62,343 nucleotides of DNA from Bifidobacterium simiarum (GTDB taxonomy: Bacteria; Actinomycetota; Actinomycetes; Actinomycetales; Bifidobacteriaceae): NCBI RefSeq assembly GCF_002802905.1, contig NZ_PEBK01000005.1:1-62343 (forward strand), written 5' to 3'. The position numbers and the translations under genes are program-made. Positions 44,225 through 52,721 of this stretch are shown here, piece after piece (within the stretch, counting starts at the first letter, position 1; the number at the start of each line of letters is the position of its first letter). The notes beneath the pieces were generated by a model. It was not told the origin of the DNA. It searched no databases and was given only the letters and a program-made list of their open reading frames with translations.

Positions 44225-44836
44225 TCAGTCCGGCCAGTCGCCGCGCTTCGGCGCGCGCGGACGGGGAATGCGCCAGCGACGCATCTGCATCGCACGGCTG
44301 ACGGCATACCAGCCGGAACGCATGCCCTTGGCCACCGACTTCTCGCCGAACTTGGCGATCAGCTGCTTCTTCAGCTTGCGCCACATCACGAACGTGTCGA
44401 TGATCGACAGGATGAAGTAGGCGTACATCACGATCATGATCGGCAGGTTGAACTGCGGGTACGCGGAGGTGATGAACATCGAAACGAACAGCATCACGAT
44501 GACGAACGGCATCATCCACTCGGCCAGATTCCAGCGGGCGTCGACGAAATCACGGATGTACACGCGGAAGTCGAGACGCTCGGACTTCGGCATATGCTGC
44601 AGGTCGCCGGACTTCATCGCGGCGTATTCCTCATCCTGCTTGGCACGCATCTTCTGACGGGCGACCTTGTTGCTCGCCTTGCGGTCCTTGGGCACCAGCG
44701 GGCGCAGATTCGCGGCCTGGGCGTCCTTGCGCTTGGGGGTGGGGCGGTTCTTCTTGTCGCTCGGGGCGGCCGGCTGAGCGGCCTGCCCGGCTTCCTCTTC
44801 CTTCTTCTCAGAACGGTTGAACGGGTTCCATGTCAT
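44225..44836 (-). CDS. DUF3043 domain membrane protein
   Basis: A 203-residue actinobacterial DUF3043 protein. The N-terminal third is highly charged and basic (SEKKEEEAGQAAQ, then KKNRPTPKRKDAQAAN and KDRKASNKVARQKMRAKQ). Two transmembrane helices follow the conserved block RDFVDARWNLAEWMMP (about 97-112), and the C-terminus is basic. The function is not known. It is divergent from the dipeptidase gene, with only 75 bases between the two starts, so the promoters overlap. Confidence 0.9.
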   Translation of the reverse strand: MTWNPFNRSEKKEEEAGQAAQPAAPSDKKNRPTPKRKDAQAANLRPLVPKDRKASNKVARQKMRAKQDEEYAAMKSGDLQHMPKSERLDFRVYIRDFVDARWNLAEWMMPFVIVMLFVSMFITSAYPQFNLPIMIVMYAYFILSIIDTFVMWRKLKKQLIAKFGEKSVAKGMRSGWYAVSRAMQMRRWRIPRPRAPKRGDWPD

Positions 44837-44911
44837 GCGAACAGGTTACGGTGACGCCTAGACTCTCTTAAGTTTCAGACAGTTAGGATTCCGAGGTCCC
44901 AAGGAGGGAAC

Positions 44912-46282
44912 ATGACGAATACGTCCGTGGACGAACTGCGCTCGCGCGTCGAAGCCGACTGGCAGCGCGTGGTCAAGGTGCTGGAAGACAAGATCGCCCT
45001 GAAGTCCGTCTCCGCCAACGGCATCACCGGCGAGCACATGAAGCGTTCCGCCGAATTCGTGGCCGACGTGCTCAAGGCCGAAGGCGTCGACGCCCGCGTG
45101 GTGCAGTCCGAGAACCCCGACGGCACGCCCGGCGCCTGGGAGGTCGTCGGCTCGCGCATCGTTGACCCGGCCGCCCGCACCGTGCTCCTCTACGCCCACC
45201 ACGACGTGCAGCCCGTTCCCGACCCGTCCGAATGGGACACCGACCCGTTCGTCGCCACCACCAAGGACGACGGCCGTCTCTACGGACGCGGCGCTGCCGA
45301 CGACGGCGGCGGCATCGCCATCCACTCCGGCGCCCTGCGCGCCCTGGGCGACGACCTCGGCGTGAACATCAAGGTGTTCATCGAGGGCGAGGAGGAGATG
45401 GGCTCTCCCAGCTTCATCCCGTTCATCGAAGCCCACAGGGACGAATTCGAATCCGACGTGATCATCGTGGCCGACTCCGGCAACTGGTCCGCCGAAATCC
45501 CCTCGCTCACCACCTCCCTGCGCGGCAACACCTGCGTGGACGTGACCGTGCGCGTGCTCGGCCACCCCGTGCACTCCGGCCAGTTCGGCGGCCCGATCCT
45601 CGACGCCAACACGCTCGCCGCCATGCTCATCGCCTCCATGTACGACGAAAACGGCAGCCTCGTGGTGCCCGGCGTCGCCTCCGAGGAGCCGATCGGCGGA
45701 CTGCAGCGCGACCTCGACGAAGCCTCGCTGCGCGCCGACGCCGCCGTGGTTGACGGCTACCGTCTCGCCGGCACCGACTCGCTCGCCTCCCGCCTGTGGA
45801 CCAAGCCGTCCGTCACCGTGATCGGCTTCGACTCTCACCCGGTCGACGGCTCATTCAACGTGATCGCCGACGCCGCCCGGTTCCGCCTCTCCATGCGCAC
45901 CTCGCCGAACCAGAAGCCGGCCGAGGCGCAGCAGGCGCTCGCCGACTTCCTGAAGGCCCATGCGCCGTTCGGTGCCGAAGTCACCGTCGAGGCCGGCGAA
46001 AACGGTCAGGGCTGGGCCATGGATCCCGATTCCGTGGTGGTCAAGGACGCCGAGACCGCACTCGAGACGGCATTCGGCGTGGAGCCGGCCAACAAGGGCG
46101 AAGGCGGATCCATCCCGTTCATCCCCGAACTGCAGCGGCTCTTCCCCGGCGCGCAGGTGCTGGTCACCGGTCCGGAGGATCCGAAGGCCAACGCGCACAG
46201 CCCCAACGAGTCGATCGATCTGGCGAGCCTGAAGAAGAACATCCTCGCCGAGGCACTGCTGCTGCGCAGTCTCGCCGCCTGA
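44912..46282 (+). CDS. M20-family dipeptidase
   Basis: A 456-residue metallopeptidase of the M20/CNDP-like group. Zinc ligands and catalytic acids: LYAHHDVQP (His96/97, Asp98), GRGAADDGGG (Asp130/131), EGEEEMGS (Glu161/162), with the lid-domain dimer-interface His in LGHPVHSGQFGG. It cleaves dipeptides or short N-acyl peptides in the cytoplasm; no signal peptide. CAAGGAGG precedes ATG 44912. A terminator at 46335 ends the transcript, just ahead of the TPP riboswitch. Confidence 0.92.
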   Translation: MTNTSVDELRSRVEADWQRVVKVLEDKIALKSVSANGITGEHMKRSAEFVADVLKAEGVDARVVQSENPDGTPGAWEVVGSRIVDPAARTVLLYAHHDVQPVPDPSEWDTDPFVATTKDDGRLYGRGAADDGGGIAIHSGALRALGDDLGVNIKVFIEGEEEMGSPSFIPFIEAHRDEFESDVIIVADSGNWSAEIPSLTTSLRGNTCVDVTVRVLGHPVHSGQFGGPILDANTLAAMLIASMYDENGSLVVPGVASEEPIGGLQRDLDEASLRADAAVVDGYRLAGTDSLASRLWTKPSVTVIGFDSHPVDGSFNVIADAARFRLSMRTSPNQKPAEAQQALADFLKAHAPFGAEVTVEAGENGQGWAMDPDSVVVKDAETALETAFGVEPANKGEGGSIPFIPELQRLFPGAQVLVTGPEDPKANAHSPNESIDLASLKKNILAEALLLRSLAA

Positions 46283-46334
46283 TCCCGTGACGGAGACGCC
46301 GGGACGGAAACGCCGTGGCGGATGAATCATAGTC

Positions 46335-46380
46335 AGACCCTCGTGTATCATCGCTGGTGACACGGGGGTCTTGTGATTTT
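46335..46380 (+). terminator. Rho-independent terminator of dipeptidase gene
   Basis: GACCCTCGTGT pairs with ACACGGGGGTC around an ATCATCGCTGGTG loop, then TTGTGATTTT. Confidence 0.8.
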
Positions 46381-46500
46381 CCACGGTTTGCGCCCGTAGG
46401 GCGGCGGCCGGGGGACCGCAGGACTGAGAGGAAGCACAGCTTCAACCGCATGAACGTATACCGGGTAATGCCGGCGCACGGACGTCGATACCTTCTCGTT
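46381..46500 (+). promoter_or_regulatory. TPP riboswitch (THI element)
   Basis: The conserved blocks are clear: ACGGTTTGC, a variable P3 arm, GGACTGAGAGG, AACCGCATGAACG, and CCGGGTAATGCCGGCGCACGGA. These match the thiamine pyrophosphate aptamer (CTGAGA ... GAAC ... GG-TAAT-CC-GCG). Binding of TPP should lower expression of the downstream ykoEDC-tenA genes. It starts directly after the dipeptidase terminator; the exact 5' edge is approximate. Confidence 0.93.
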
Positions 46501-46505
46501 CTCCC

Positions 46506-46554
46506 GTGCCTTTTAACGGATCGCAGACAGCATCCGTCCAGAGAGGAAAGGCAC
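46506..46554 (+). promoter_or_regulatory. Expression platform masking ykoE ribosome site
   Basis: GTGCCTTT (46506-46513) pairs with AAAGGCAC (46547-46554), and ACGGAT (46516-46521) with ATCCGT (46532-46537). The outer stem covers part of GAGAGGAAAGG, the ykoE ribosome site. Translation control by the riboswitch is inferred; no T-run suggests termination control. Confidence 0.6.
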
Positions 46555-46560
46555 AGTTCC

Positions 46561-47184
46561 ATGGCTGATACCACAACCAAGGTCAATCTCAAGTGGCGCG
46601 TCGTCGATATCGTCGTCGCCTCCATCATCGCGGTCGCATCCGGTGTGATCTTCGCCGGCTGGGATCTCATCTACAACATCCCGATCACGGCGCTCGACGC
46701 CCTGCTGCCCGGCTCCAACGGCCTCGTGGTCGCATTCTGGCTGTTCGCGGCACCGCTCGCCGCCATCATCGTGCGCAAGCCCGGCGCCGCCCTGTACGCC
46801 GAGCTGATCGCCGCCTGCATCGAATACATCGTGGGCGCCGGCGGTGTGTTCGGCATCAGCGGTTCGATCATCATCGGCCTGATCCAGGGTGTGTTCGCCG
46901 AACTCGCGTTCATCATCGTCCGCTACCGCAAGTGGAACCCGGCCGTCACCATGCTGTCCGGCGCGCTGTCCGCCTTCGGCAACTTCCTGTACACGTTCTC
47001 TCCGCTGGGCAGCCGTGTGGCCACCGACATCTTCAGCGTGTACGGCGTGAGCTACTTCTTCTCCACGCTGATCTCCGGCGCCCTGCTCGCCGGCCTGCTC
47101 ATGTGGTACGTGCAGAAGGCCATCGCCTCCACCGGCGTGCTCGACCGCTTCGAATCCGGTCGCACCAAGACCGCGCTGGTCTGA
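46561..47184 (+). CDS. ykoE: ECF transporter S component, YkoE (thiamine precursor uptake)
   Basis: A 207-residue membrane protein with about six helices, of the YkoE family (RVVDIVVASIIAVASGVIFAGWDLIY, ARKPGAALYAELIA-like block). YkoE is the substrate-specific unit for hydroxymethylpyrimidine or its derivatives, working with the energising module encoded next. The TPP riboswitch directly upstream supports the assignment. ATG 46561 has GAGAGGAAAGG ahead. It starts the operon ykoE-ykoD-ykoC-tenA. Confidence 0.93.
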   Translation: MADTTTKVNLKWRVVDIVVASIIAVASGVIFAGWDLIYNIPITALDALLPGSNGLVVAFWLFAAPLAAIIVRKPGAALYAELIAACIEYIVGAGGVFGISGSIIIGLIQGVFAELAFIIVRYRKWNPAVTMLSGALSAFGNFLYTFSPLGSRVATDIFSVYGVSYFFSTLISGALLAGLLMWYVQKAIASTGVLDRFESGRTKTALV

Positions 47185-47320
47185 GCATTCGGCTGAATCA
47201 TCATGAAGGGCCGGTCGGTGGATGCCGGCCGGCCCGTTTGGCATACCGGTGTCTCGTTTTTCCGTAGGAGGCGTACGTCTTCCCGAGACATCGGACGATC
47301 GAAAGGGATCGGTCCGATCA

Positions 47321-49012
47321 GTGACTGAATCGAACATGGCGGCATCGGCCGCGCATAATGGGCAGACGGCTCATGGGCAGACGGCGGCGCGGTCCGCGGC
47401 ACCGGCCGCCGACCCGGCATACGGCGTGACCGTTCCGGTCGGTGTGGAGGCGCACGACTGGGGCTGGCGGCATTCCACGCGCAAGGATTTTGCGCTGCGC
47501 CACGTGAACCTGAGCATCAAGCCGGGGGAGCGGGTGCTGCTGCTCGGCGCCTCGGGCGCGGGCAAGAGCACGTTCATGGCCGCCATGGCCGGCGTGCTGG
47601 GCAGTGACGACGAAGGCGTGCAGGAGGGATCGCTCACCATCGGCGGGCTGGACTCGCCGAAGGCACGCGGACGGGCCGGACTGGTCCTGCAGGATCCGGA
47701 CGCGCAGATCATCCTCGAACGGGTGGGCGACGACGTGGCCTTCGGCTGCGAAAACCTCAACATCGACGTGGAGGAGACGTGGCGGCGAGTGCGCTCCTCC
47801 CTCGACATCGTGGGACTCAAATCGTTGGATCTGACGCATTCCACCCGTCATCTCTCCGGCGGCCAGCGGCAGCGGCTCGCCCTCGCCGGCGTGCTGGCCA
47901 TGAGGCCCGGTCTGCTGCTGCTCGACGAACCGACCGCCAATCTCGACCCGCCCGGCGTGCATGAGGTGCACGACGCGGTGAAGCATGTGATCGAATCCAC
48001 CGGGCAGACCATGGTGGTGGTGGAGCATCACATCGACGTATGGCTGGATCTGGTCGACCGCGTGGTGGTGCTCGGCGCCGCCGGCGACAGCCACGAAGGC
48101 GGGGTGCTGGCCGACGGCACGCCCGACGAGGTGTTCTCCACGATGGGCGACGTGCTTGCCGAAGGCGGATCATGGGTGCCCGGGCGTGCGATCCCCAGTT
48201 TTCCGCCGAAACGGGCGGAGAAGACGGAGAGTCCGGCGGCTCCGGACGCCGGTGCCGATACCGGTGCCGTCGATGCCGATCCCGTCGATCCCGACGAGGT
48301 GGTGCTCTCCACCCGCGATCTGTCCTTCGGGCGCAACGGCGTGGCCTTGGGCGAGCATGTGAACCTCGACTTCCGTCGCGGCAGCATCTACGCGCTTATG
48401 GGCCCGAACGGCGCCGGCAAGTCCACGCTGGCCCTCACCCTCGCCGGCCTGCTCAAGCCGGTCGCCGGACAGGTGCTCATCAACGAGCGGCTGGCCCCGA
48501 ACCCGAAGTCGCGCGAGCCGATCCACTGGAAGAGCCGGCAGCTGCTCGGCCGCATCGGCATGGTGTTCCAGGAGCCGGAACACCAGTTCGCGGCCAACAC
48601 CGTGCGCGACGAAGTGGCGATCGGCCCGAAATCCATGGGCAAGACGCAGGACGAGGCCTATGCCATCGCCGACGATCTGCTCGAACGGCTGCGACTGGCC
48701 CGATTCGCCCGCGGCAACCCGTATACGCTGTCCGGCGGCGAAAAGCGCCGTCTTTCCGTCGCATCCATGCTGGCCGCCGCGCCGCAGGTGCTGGTGATGG
48801 ACGAGCCGACCTTCGGTCAGGACTTCCGCACCTGGACGCAGATGGTCGAACTGATCGCCGGCATCCGGGACCGTGGCTGCACGGTCATCATGGTCACGCA
48901 CGACGAGGCATTGGTGCAGTCGCTTCAGGCCACGCCGATCCGATTCGGCGTGCGTCAGGATGCGGCCGAACCGGCGTCGCGAGCACCTCGAGCACAGGAG
49001 GAAACCCGATGA
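47321..49012 (+). CDS. ykoD: ECF transporter A component, YkoD (two fused ABC ATPases)
   Basis: A 563-residue protein with two complete ABC domains. First: GASGAGKS (76-83), HLSGGQRQRLAL, LLLLDEPTANLDPPG. Second: GPNGAGKS (about 366), TLSGGEKRRLSV, VLVMDEPTFGQD. The Q-loops VLQDPDAQIILERV and VFQEPEHQFAANTV are typical of ECF ATPases. A Pro/Ala/Asp-rich linker (about 295-325) joins them. GTG 47321 is chosen; GAAAGGGA lies 12 bases upstream, and ATG 47336 has no ribosome site. Its stop overlaps the ykoC ATG (ATGA). Confidence 0.92.
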   Translation: MTESNMAASAAHNGQTAHGQTAARSAAPAADPAYGVTVPVGVEAHDWGWRHSTRKDFALRHVNLSIKPGERVLLLGASGAGKSTFMAAMAGVLGSDDEGVQEGSLTIGGLDSPKARGRAGLVLQDPDAQIILERVGDDVAFGCENLNIDVEETWRRVRSSLDIVGLKSLDLTHSTRHLSGGQRQRLALAGVLAMRPGLLLLDEPTANLDPPGVHEVHDAVKHVIESTGQTMVVVEHHIDVWLDLVDRVVVLGAAGDSHEGGVLADGTPDEVFSTMGDVLAEGGSWVPGRAIPSFPPKRAEKTESPAAPDAGADTGAVDADPVDPDEVVLSTRDLSFGRNGVALGEHVNLDFRRGSIYALMGPNGAGKSTLALTLAGLLKPVAGQVLINERLAPNPKSREPIHWKSRQLLGRIGMVFQEPEHQFAANTVRDEVAIGPKSMGKTQDEAYAIADDLLERLRLARFARGNPYTLSGGEKRRLSVASMLAAAPQVLVMDEPTFGQDFRTWTQMVELIAGIRDRGCTVIMVTHDEALVQSLQATPIRFGVRQDAAEPASRAPRAQEETR

Positions 49013-49848
49013 GCGAGAATCCGATGAGCGAGATCATCGTCACGCCGCCGTCCGCCCGGCACGAACAGGCTAAGCCGCCGTCGCAGTCCTGGTTCATCGC
49101 CCGGCTCAACCCGGTCAGCCGCTTCATCTGCCCGCTGATCATGAGCCTGCCGCTGTTCTCCACGCTCGACGTGGTCTCGGCCTCCACCCAGATCATCCTG
49201 TCGGTCGTGCTGCTGTGGATCGCCGGCATCAACCCGCTGGTCATCCTGCGCCGCACCTGGCCGGTGTGGATCGCCGCGATCGGTAGCTTCATCCCGATCC
49301 TGCTGTACGGCCGCACCAGCGGCGAGGTGTACTTCCGCTGGGCAGCCATCGTGGTGAGCGAAGGGTCGTTCCATCTGGCCATCGCCACGTTCCTGCGCGT
49401 GGTCGCCATCGCTGTGCCCAGCGTGATCTTCCTGCTGGGCATCGATCCCACCGATCTGGCCGACGGCCTCGTGCAGATCCTGCACCTGCCGTCCAAGTTC
49501 GTCTACGGCGCGCTGGCCGGCATCCGCATGTTCACCCTGCTGCAGGAGGACTGGCGCGCGCTCGGCCTGTCCCGTCGATCCCGCGGCATCGGCGACGGCA
49601 ACCCCGTCTCCCGCGTGCTGTCGCAGGCGTTCGCGCTGCTCGTACTGTCGATCCGGCGAGCCACCAAGCTCGCCACCGCCATGGAGGCCCGCGGATTCGG
49701 CGCCTCCGACACGCGCACCTTCGCCCGTGCCTCCCGACTGCACCCGATCGACTGGGTGGGCTACGCGATCTCGATCGTGATCCCCGCCATCGCCGTGGGT
49801 CTCGCCGTGAAGACTGGGTATTGGAACCTGCCGATGATGTCGAACTGA
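49009..49848 (+). CDS. ykoC: ECF transporter T component, YkoC
   Basis: A 279-residue CbiQ-family membrane protein with about six helices. The cytoplasmic coupling region carries the two A-R-x motifs of T components: SRRSRGIG near 188-195 and MEARGFGAS near 223-231. It links the ATPase YkoD to YkoE. The start ATG overlaps the ykoD stop, with AGGAGGA before it. A second in-frame ATG lies five codons later. Confidence 0.92.
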   Translation: MSENPMSEIIVTPPSARHEQAKPPSQSWFIARLNPVSRFICPLIMSLPLFSTLDVVSASTQIILSVVLLWIAGINPLVILRRTWPVWIAAIGSFIPILLYGRTSGEVYFRWAAIVVSEGSFHLAIATFLRVVAIAVPSVIFLLGIDPTDLADGLVQILHLPSKFVYGALAGIRMFTLLQEDWRALGLSRRSRGIGDGNPVSRVLSQAFALLVLSIRRATKLATAMEARGFGASDTRTFARASRLHPIDWVGYAISIVIPAIAVGLAVKTGYWNLPMMSN

Positions 49849-49901
49849 CCCGTCGGGGTCGAACCGATCCCGTCCGGGTCGCAATGAAAGGAAAGATCAT
49901 C

Positions 49902-50603
49902 ATGGTCAATCATGTCCCCGAAGCCCCGGCTTCGAAGAGCGGAGACTGGGCGTTTCTCGGCGCCGAGTCCGGCAGCGTGGCCGATCGGCTGTACCTGTCG
50001 GCCGCCGAGGAATGGAACCGGGCCATCAACTCGCGGTTCGTCAACGAACTGCTCGACGACACCTTGCCCGACAACGTGCTCGTCTCGTACCTGATCCAGG
50101 ACTTCAAGTTCTTCAACCAGGGCATCATGGACCACGCCATCGCGCTCGCCCCACGCGAGGAGACCAAGGAGATGCTGCGCAAGCAGTCGAAGTTCTTCGC
50201 CGACGAGGAGGCCCCGTACTTCACCGACTTCCTCAAGGTCTACCACGTCACCGACGAGCAGTACGAGCACGCTCCGCAGACCCCGGCCAACAAGGAGTAC
50301 TGCGACTACCTCGCCGAAGTGGTCAACGGCACGTGGGAGGAGCTCATCACCGCGCTGTGCTGCATGGAATGGCTGTACCTCGCGTGGGCCAAGCGCACCG
50401 TGGACGCCGGCGTGGTGCAGCAGGTGCCCGCCCACAAGGGCTGGGTCGATCTGCATGAGGGCGAGCTGTTCCGCGCATGGACCGGCCGCCTGATCGCGTT
50501 GGTGAACGAATACGCCAGCGTGGATGGCCCCGAGGCCGAGGTCTTCCGCCGCATCGTGCATCTCGAACGCCGCTTCTTCGAGGACGCCTACGATCTGGCG
50601 TGA
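49902..50603 (+). CDS. tenA: TenA/Thi-4 family protein (aminopyrimidine aminohydrolase, thiaminase II type)
   Basis: A 233-residue all-helical TenA protein. It salvages aminopyrimidines from degraded thiamine into hydroxymethylpyrimidine in the classical case. Visible active-site features: Asp67 in LIQDFKFF and Glu residues in LERRFFEDAY (222, 227). The usual catalytic segment P-C-Y-W-L-Y reads C-C-M-E-W-L-Y (153-159), so the cysteine appears shifted one position and a Glu is next to Trp. ATG 49902 is chosen for GAAAGGAAAG; ATG 49884 is less likely. It is the last gene of the thiamine-precursor operon. Confidence 0.9.
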   Translation: MVNHVPEAPASKSGDWAFLGAESGSVADRLYLSAAEEWNRAINSRFVNELLDDTLPDNVLVSYLIQDFKFFNQGIMDHAIALAPREETKEMLRKQSKFFADEEAPYFTDFLKVYHVTDEQYEHAPQTPANKEYCDYLAEVVNGTWEELITALCCMEWLYLAWAKRTVDAGVVQQVPAHKGWVDLHEGELFRAWTGRLIALVNEYASVDGPEAEVFRRIVHLERRFFEDAYDLA

Positions 50604-50688
50604 TCGGGCTGTCGGTTGGGCCTGACCGGGCTGGCGTAATCTACGACGTACCACGAATCGGACCGACCGGGTCATGACGGTCGGTCAC

Positions 50689-50728
50689 GGGGCGGCGTCT
50701 TCCTCTGCGGGAGGCGCCGCCCTTTTTT
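50689..50728 (+). terminator. Rho-independent terminator of ykoEDC-tenA
   Basis: GGGCGGCG - loop - CGCCGCCC followed by TTTTTTCG; a strong classical terminator. Confidence 0.92.
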
Positions 50729-50845
50729 CGTGGCAGGGAATGCGATATCGCGTTGTTCGGGGATTCCCTGCCACGAATCGGCGGCAGGGGAACGACGGAA
50801 CCGGTGATTATGGCGTTCCGTGCCACGAATCCAAGGCACGGAATG
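50729..50845. repeat. Cluster of inverted repeats before mcrB
   Basis: CGTGGCAGGGAAT (50729-50741) pairs with ATTCCCTGCCACG (50763-50775); CGTTCCGTGCC (50814-50824) pairs with GGCACGGAATG (50835-50845). The word CCACGAATC occurs three times (50651, 50771, 50823). The cluster marks the left edge of the restriction island. Confidence 0.7.
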
Positions 50846-50927
50846 ACGATGATCCCGTCAACGGCATTTCCAATGAAGGACTGGACTGAGAGATACCATC
50901 AGCAACAGGTTTTTGGGAAAGGAGTCG

Positions 50928-52721
50928 ATGGTGACTGCGGAAAATGGTGTGAAGCCCAATCTGAAGGACTCTCACATGAGGTGGATGAAGCCGATTCTGG
51001 ACGCATTGAAAGAGCTGGGAGGAGAGGCGAGTCCAGCGGAAGTGAGAGAGCGAATCGCCGATGACCTTCATCTGACACAGGAGAAGCTTGCGGTTACGCG
51101 GGGAAAGACGAAAGCCAATAAATTCGGTAATGAGGTTGCTTTCGCGAGGAATGCTCTTGTTTTCGGAGGATACATCGATGGCAGCGAGCGTGGGATCTGG
51201 AAGCTGACTGATAGTGGTACCGATGTGACTATGACCGATGAGCTGGCCTCCTCACTTATCCGCGAGCAGGTGAGATATAACCGGGAACAACGAGCGAAGA
51301 GGACGACTACGGATAATGCACTTGGTGATAGTGGCGAGCCGGAAAAACGATACTGGTCCTATCGGGCTGGAACCGGGGCGGAAAAGTGGCAGGAATGTCT
51401 GAAGGGTTCGGTGATGATGTTCGGCTACGGCAAAATCGGAACGTTGACTCAGTACCGTAGTCAGAATGAAATCCAGCAGGCGCTGCAAGACGCTTATGAA
51501 TGGGAGAACAAGCCGACGAACACCGCGCATGCGCTATGGGAATTCGTCAACGAGATAAATCCCGGTGACATGATCGTGGCGGTTGATGGGAAACGAAGGA
51601 TTATCGGCATCGGCGAAGTGCAATCGGGCTATGAGCACTATGCGAGTGATACTGACGATTTCAATCATGCGAGGCAAGTCTCATGGACTGACATGAGCGA
51701 TGAATATATCCTTTCTGAGGCGGAAAAGCAGTTTCATACGAAAATGCTGAATGAGATCACTTCGAATCTCGACATGGTCCGTCAGATCAATGATCTGCTT
51801 GACGACGGTACTGATGACACGAATGGAGACAATGTTTCATCCATGGTCGTAGATAGTCCATTGCCTGCATACACCCGAGAGGATTTTCTCAACGAGGTAT
51901 ATGTGGATGAACGCACCTACGACAATCTGGTGGCCGCCCTTGCCCGCAAGAAGAACATCATCCTCATGGGGGCTCCCGGCGTGGGCAAGACCTTCATGGC
52001 CAAGCGGCTCGCCTACTCCATCATGGGGGAGAAGGACTCCGAGCGGGTAGAGATGGTGCAGTTCCATCAAAACTATTCCTATGAGGATTTCATGCTTGGA
52101 TATCGGCCGACGGACACCGGTTTCGAGCTCAAGTACGGTGTGTTCTACGAATTCTGCAAGAGAGCCGAGATCGACGAAGATCGTCCATATTACTTCATTA
52201 TCGATGAGATCAACCGTGGAAATCTCAGCAAGATCTTCGGCGAACTGTTCATGCTCATGGAAAGCGATAAGCGTGGTCTTCGCCTCCAATTGCCGTATGC
52301 GGACGAACTGTTCTCCATTCCCCGTAACGTGTTCATCATCGGCATGATGAACACCGCCGACCGGAGCTTGGCGATGATCGACTATGCGCTTCGGCGCCGG
52401 TTCGCGTTCATCGAGTTGGAACCGGGTTTCGATACCGATGGCTTTGACGCGTATCGGCGTGCGTTGAACAGCGAACGATTCAATGGGCTTATCGCAGCAG
52501 TCAGAAACCTGAATCGCCGGATCGCCGAGGATGATTCCCTGGGCAAGGGTTTCAGGATCGGACACAGTTACTTCTGCGGATTGACGCCCGATACCGTGAA
52601 CGAACAGACGCTGTCGGGCCTCGTCGAATATGAGCTGATTCCTCTGCTCGAGGAATACTGGTTCGACGAGCCTGAAATCGTGAAGGAGGAGGCGGACAAG
52701 CTGAGGAAGGCCATCCAATGA
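50928..52721 (+). CDS. mcrB: McrB-type AAA+ motor of McrBC restriction system, with Mrr-N-like and EVE-like domains
   Basis: A 597-residue protein. Residues about 15-100 resemble the Mrr-N winged helix (ILDALKELGGEASPAEVRERI ... WKLTDSG). Residues about 142-265 resemble an EVE/PUA-like modified-base reader (YWSYRAGTGAEKW ... INPGDMIVAVDGKRRIIGIGEV). The AAA+ domain has GAPGVGKT (348-355), FIIDEINRGN (423-432), MNTADRS (474-480) and the arginine stretch 489-491. Such motors recognise modified foreign DNA and drive the McrC nuclease. The start is ATG 50928 or GTG 50931, both near AAAGGAG. Its stop overlaps the mcrC start. The N-terminal half is AT-richer than neighbours, suggesting transfer. 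Confidence 0.88.
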   Translation: MVTAENGVKPNLKDSHMRWMKPILDALKELGGEASPAEVRERIADDLHLTQEKLAVTRGKTKANKFGNEVAFARNALVFGGYIDGSERGIWKLTDSGTDVTMTDELASSLIREQVRYNREQRAKRTTTDNALGDSGEPEKRYWSYRAGTGAEKWQECLKGSVMMFGYGKIGTLTQYRSQNEIQQALQDAYEWENKPTNTAHALWEFVNEINPGDMIVAVDGKRRIIGIGEVQSGYEHYASDTDDFNHARQVSWTDMSDEYILSEAEKQFHTKMLNEITSNLDMVRQINDLLDDGTDDTNGDNVSSMVVDSPLPAYTREDFLNEVYVDERTYDNLVAALARKKNIILMGAPGVGKTFMAKRLAYSIMGEKDSERVEMVQFHQNYSYEDFMLGYRPTDTGFELKYGVFYEFCKRAEIDEDRPYYFIIDEINRGNLSKIFGELFMLMESDKRGLRLQLPYADELFSIPRNVFIIGMMNTADRSLAMIDYALRRRFAFIELEPGFDTDGFDAYRRALNSERFNGLIAAVRNLNRRIAEDDSLGKGFRIGHSYFCGLTPDTVNEQTLSGLVEYELIPLLEEYWFDEPEIVKEEADKLRKAIQ

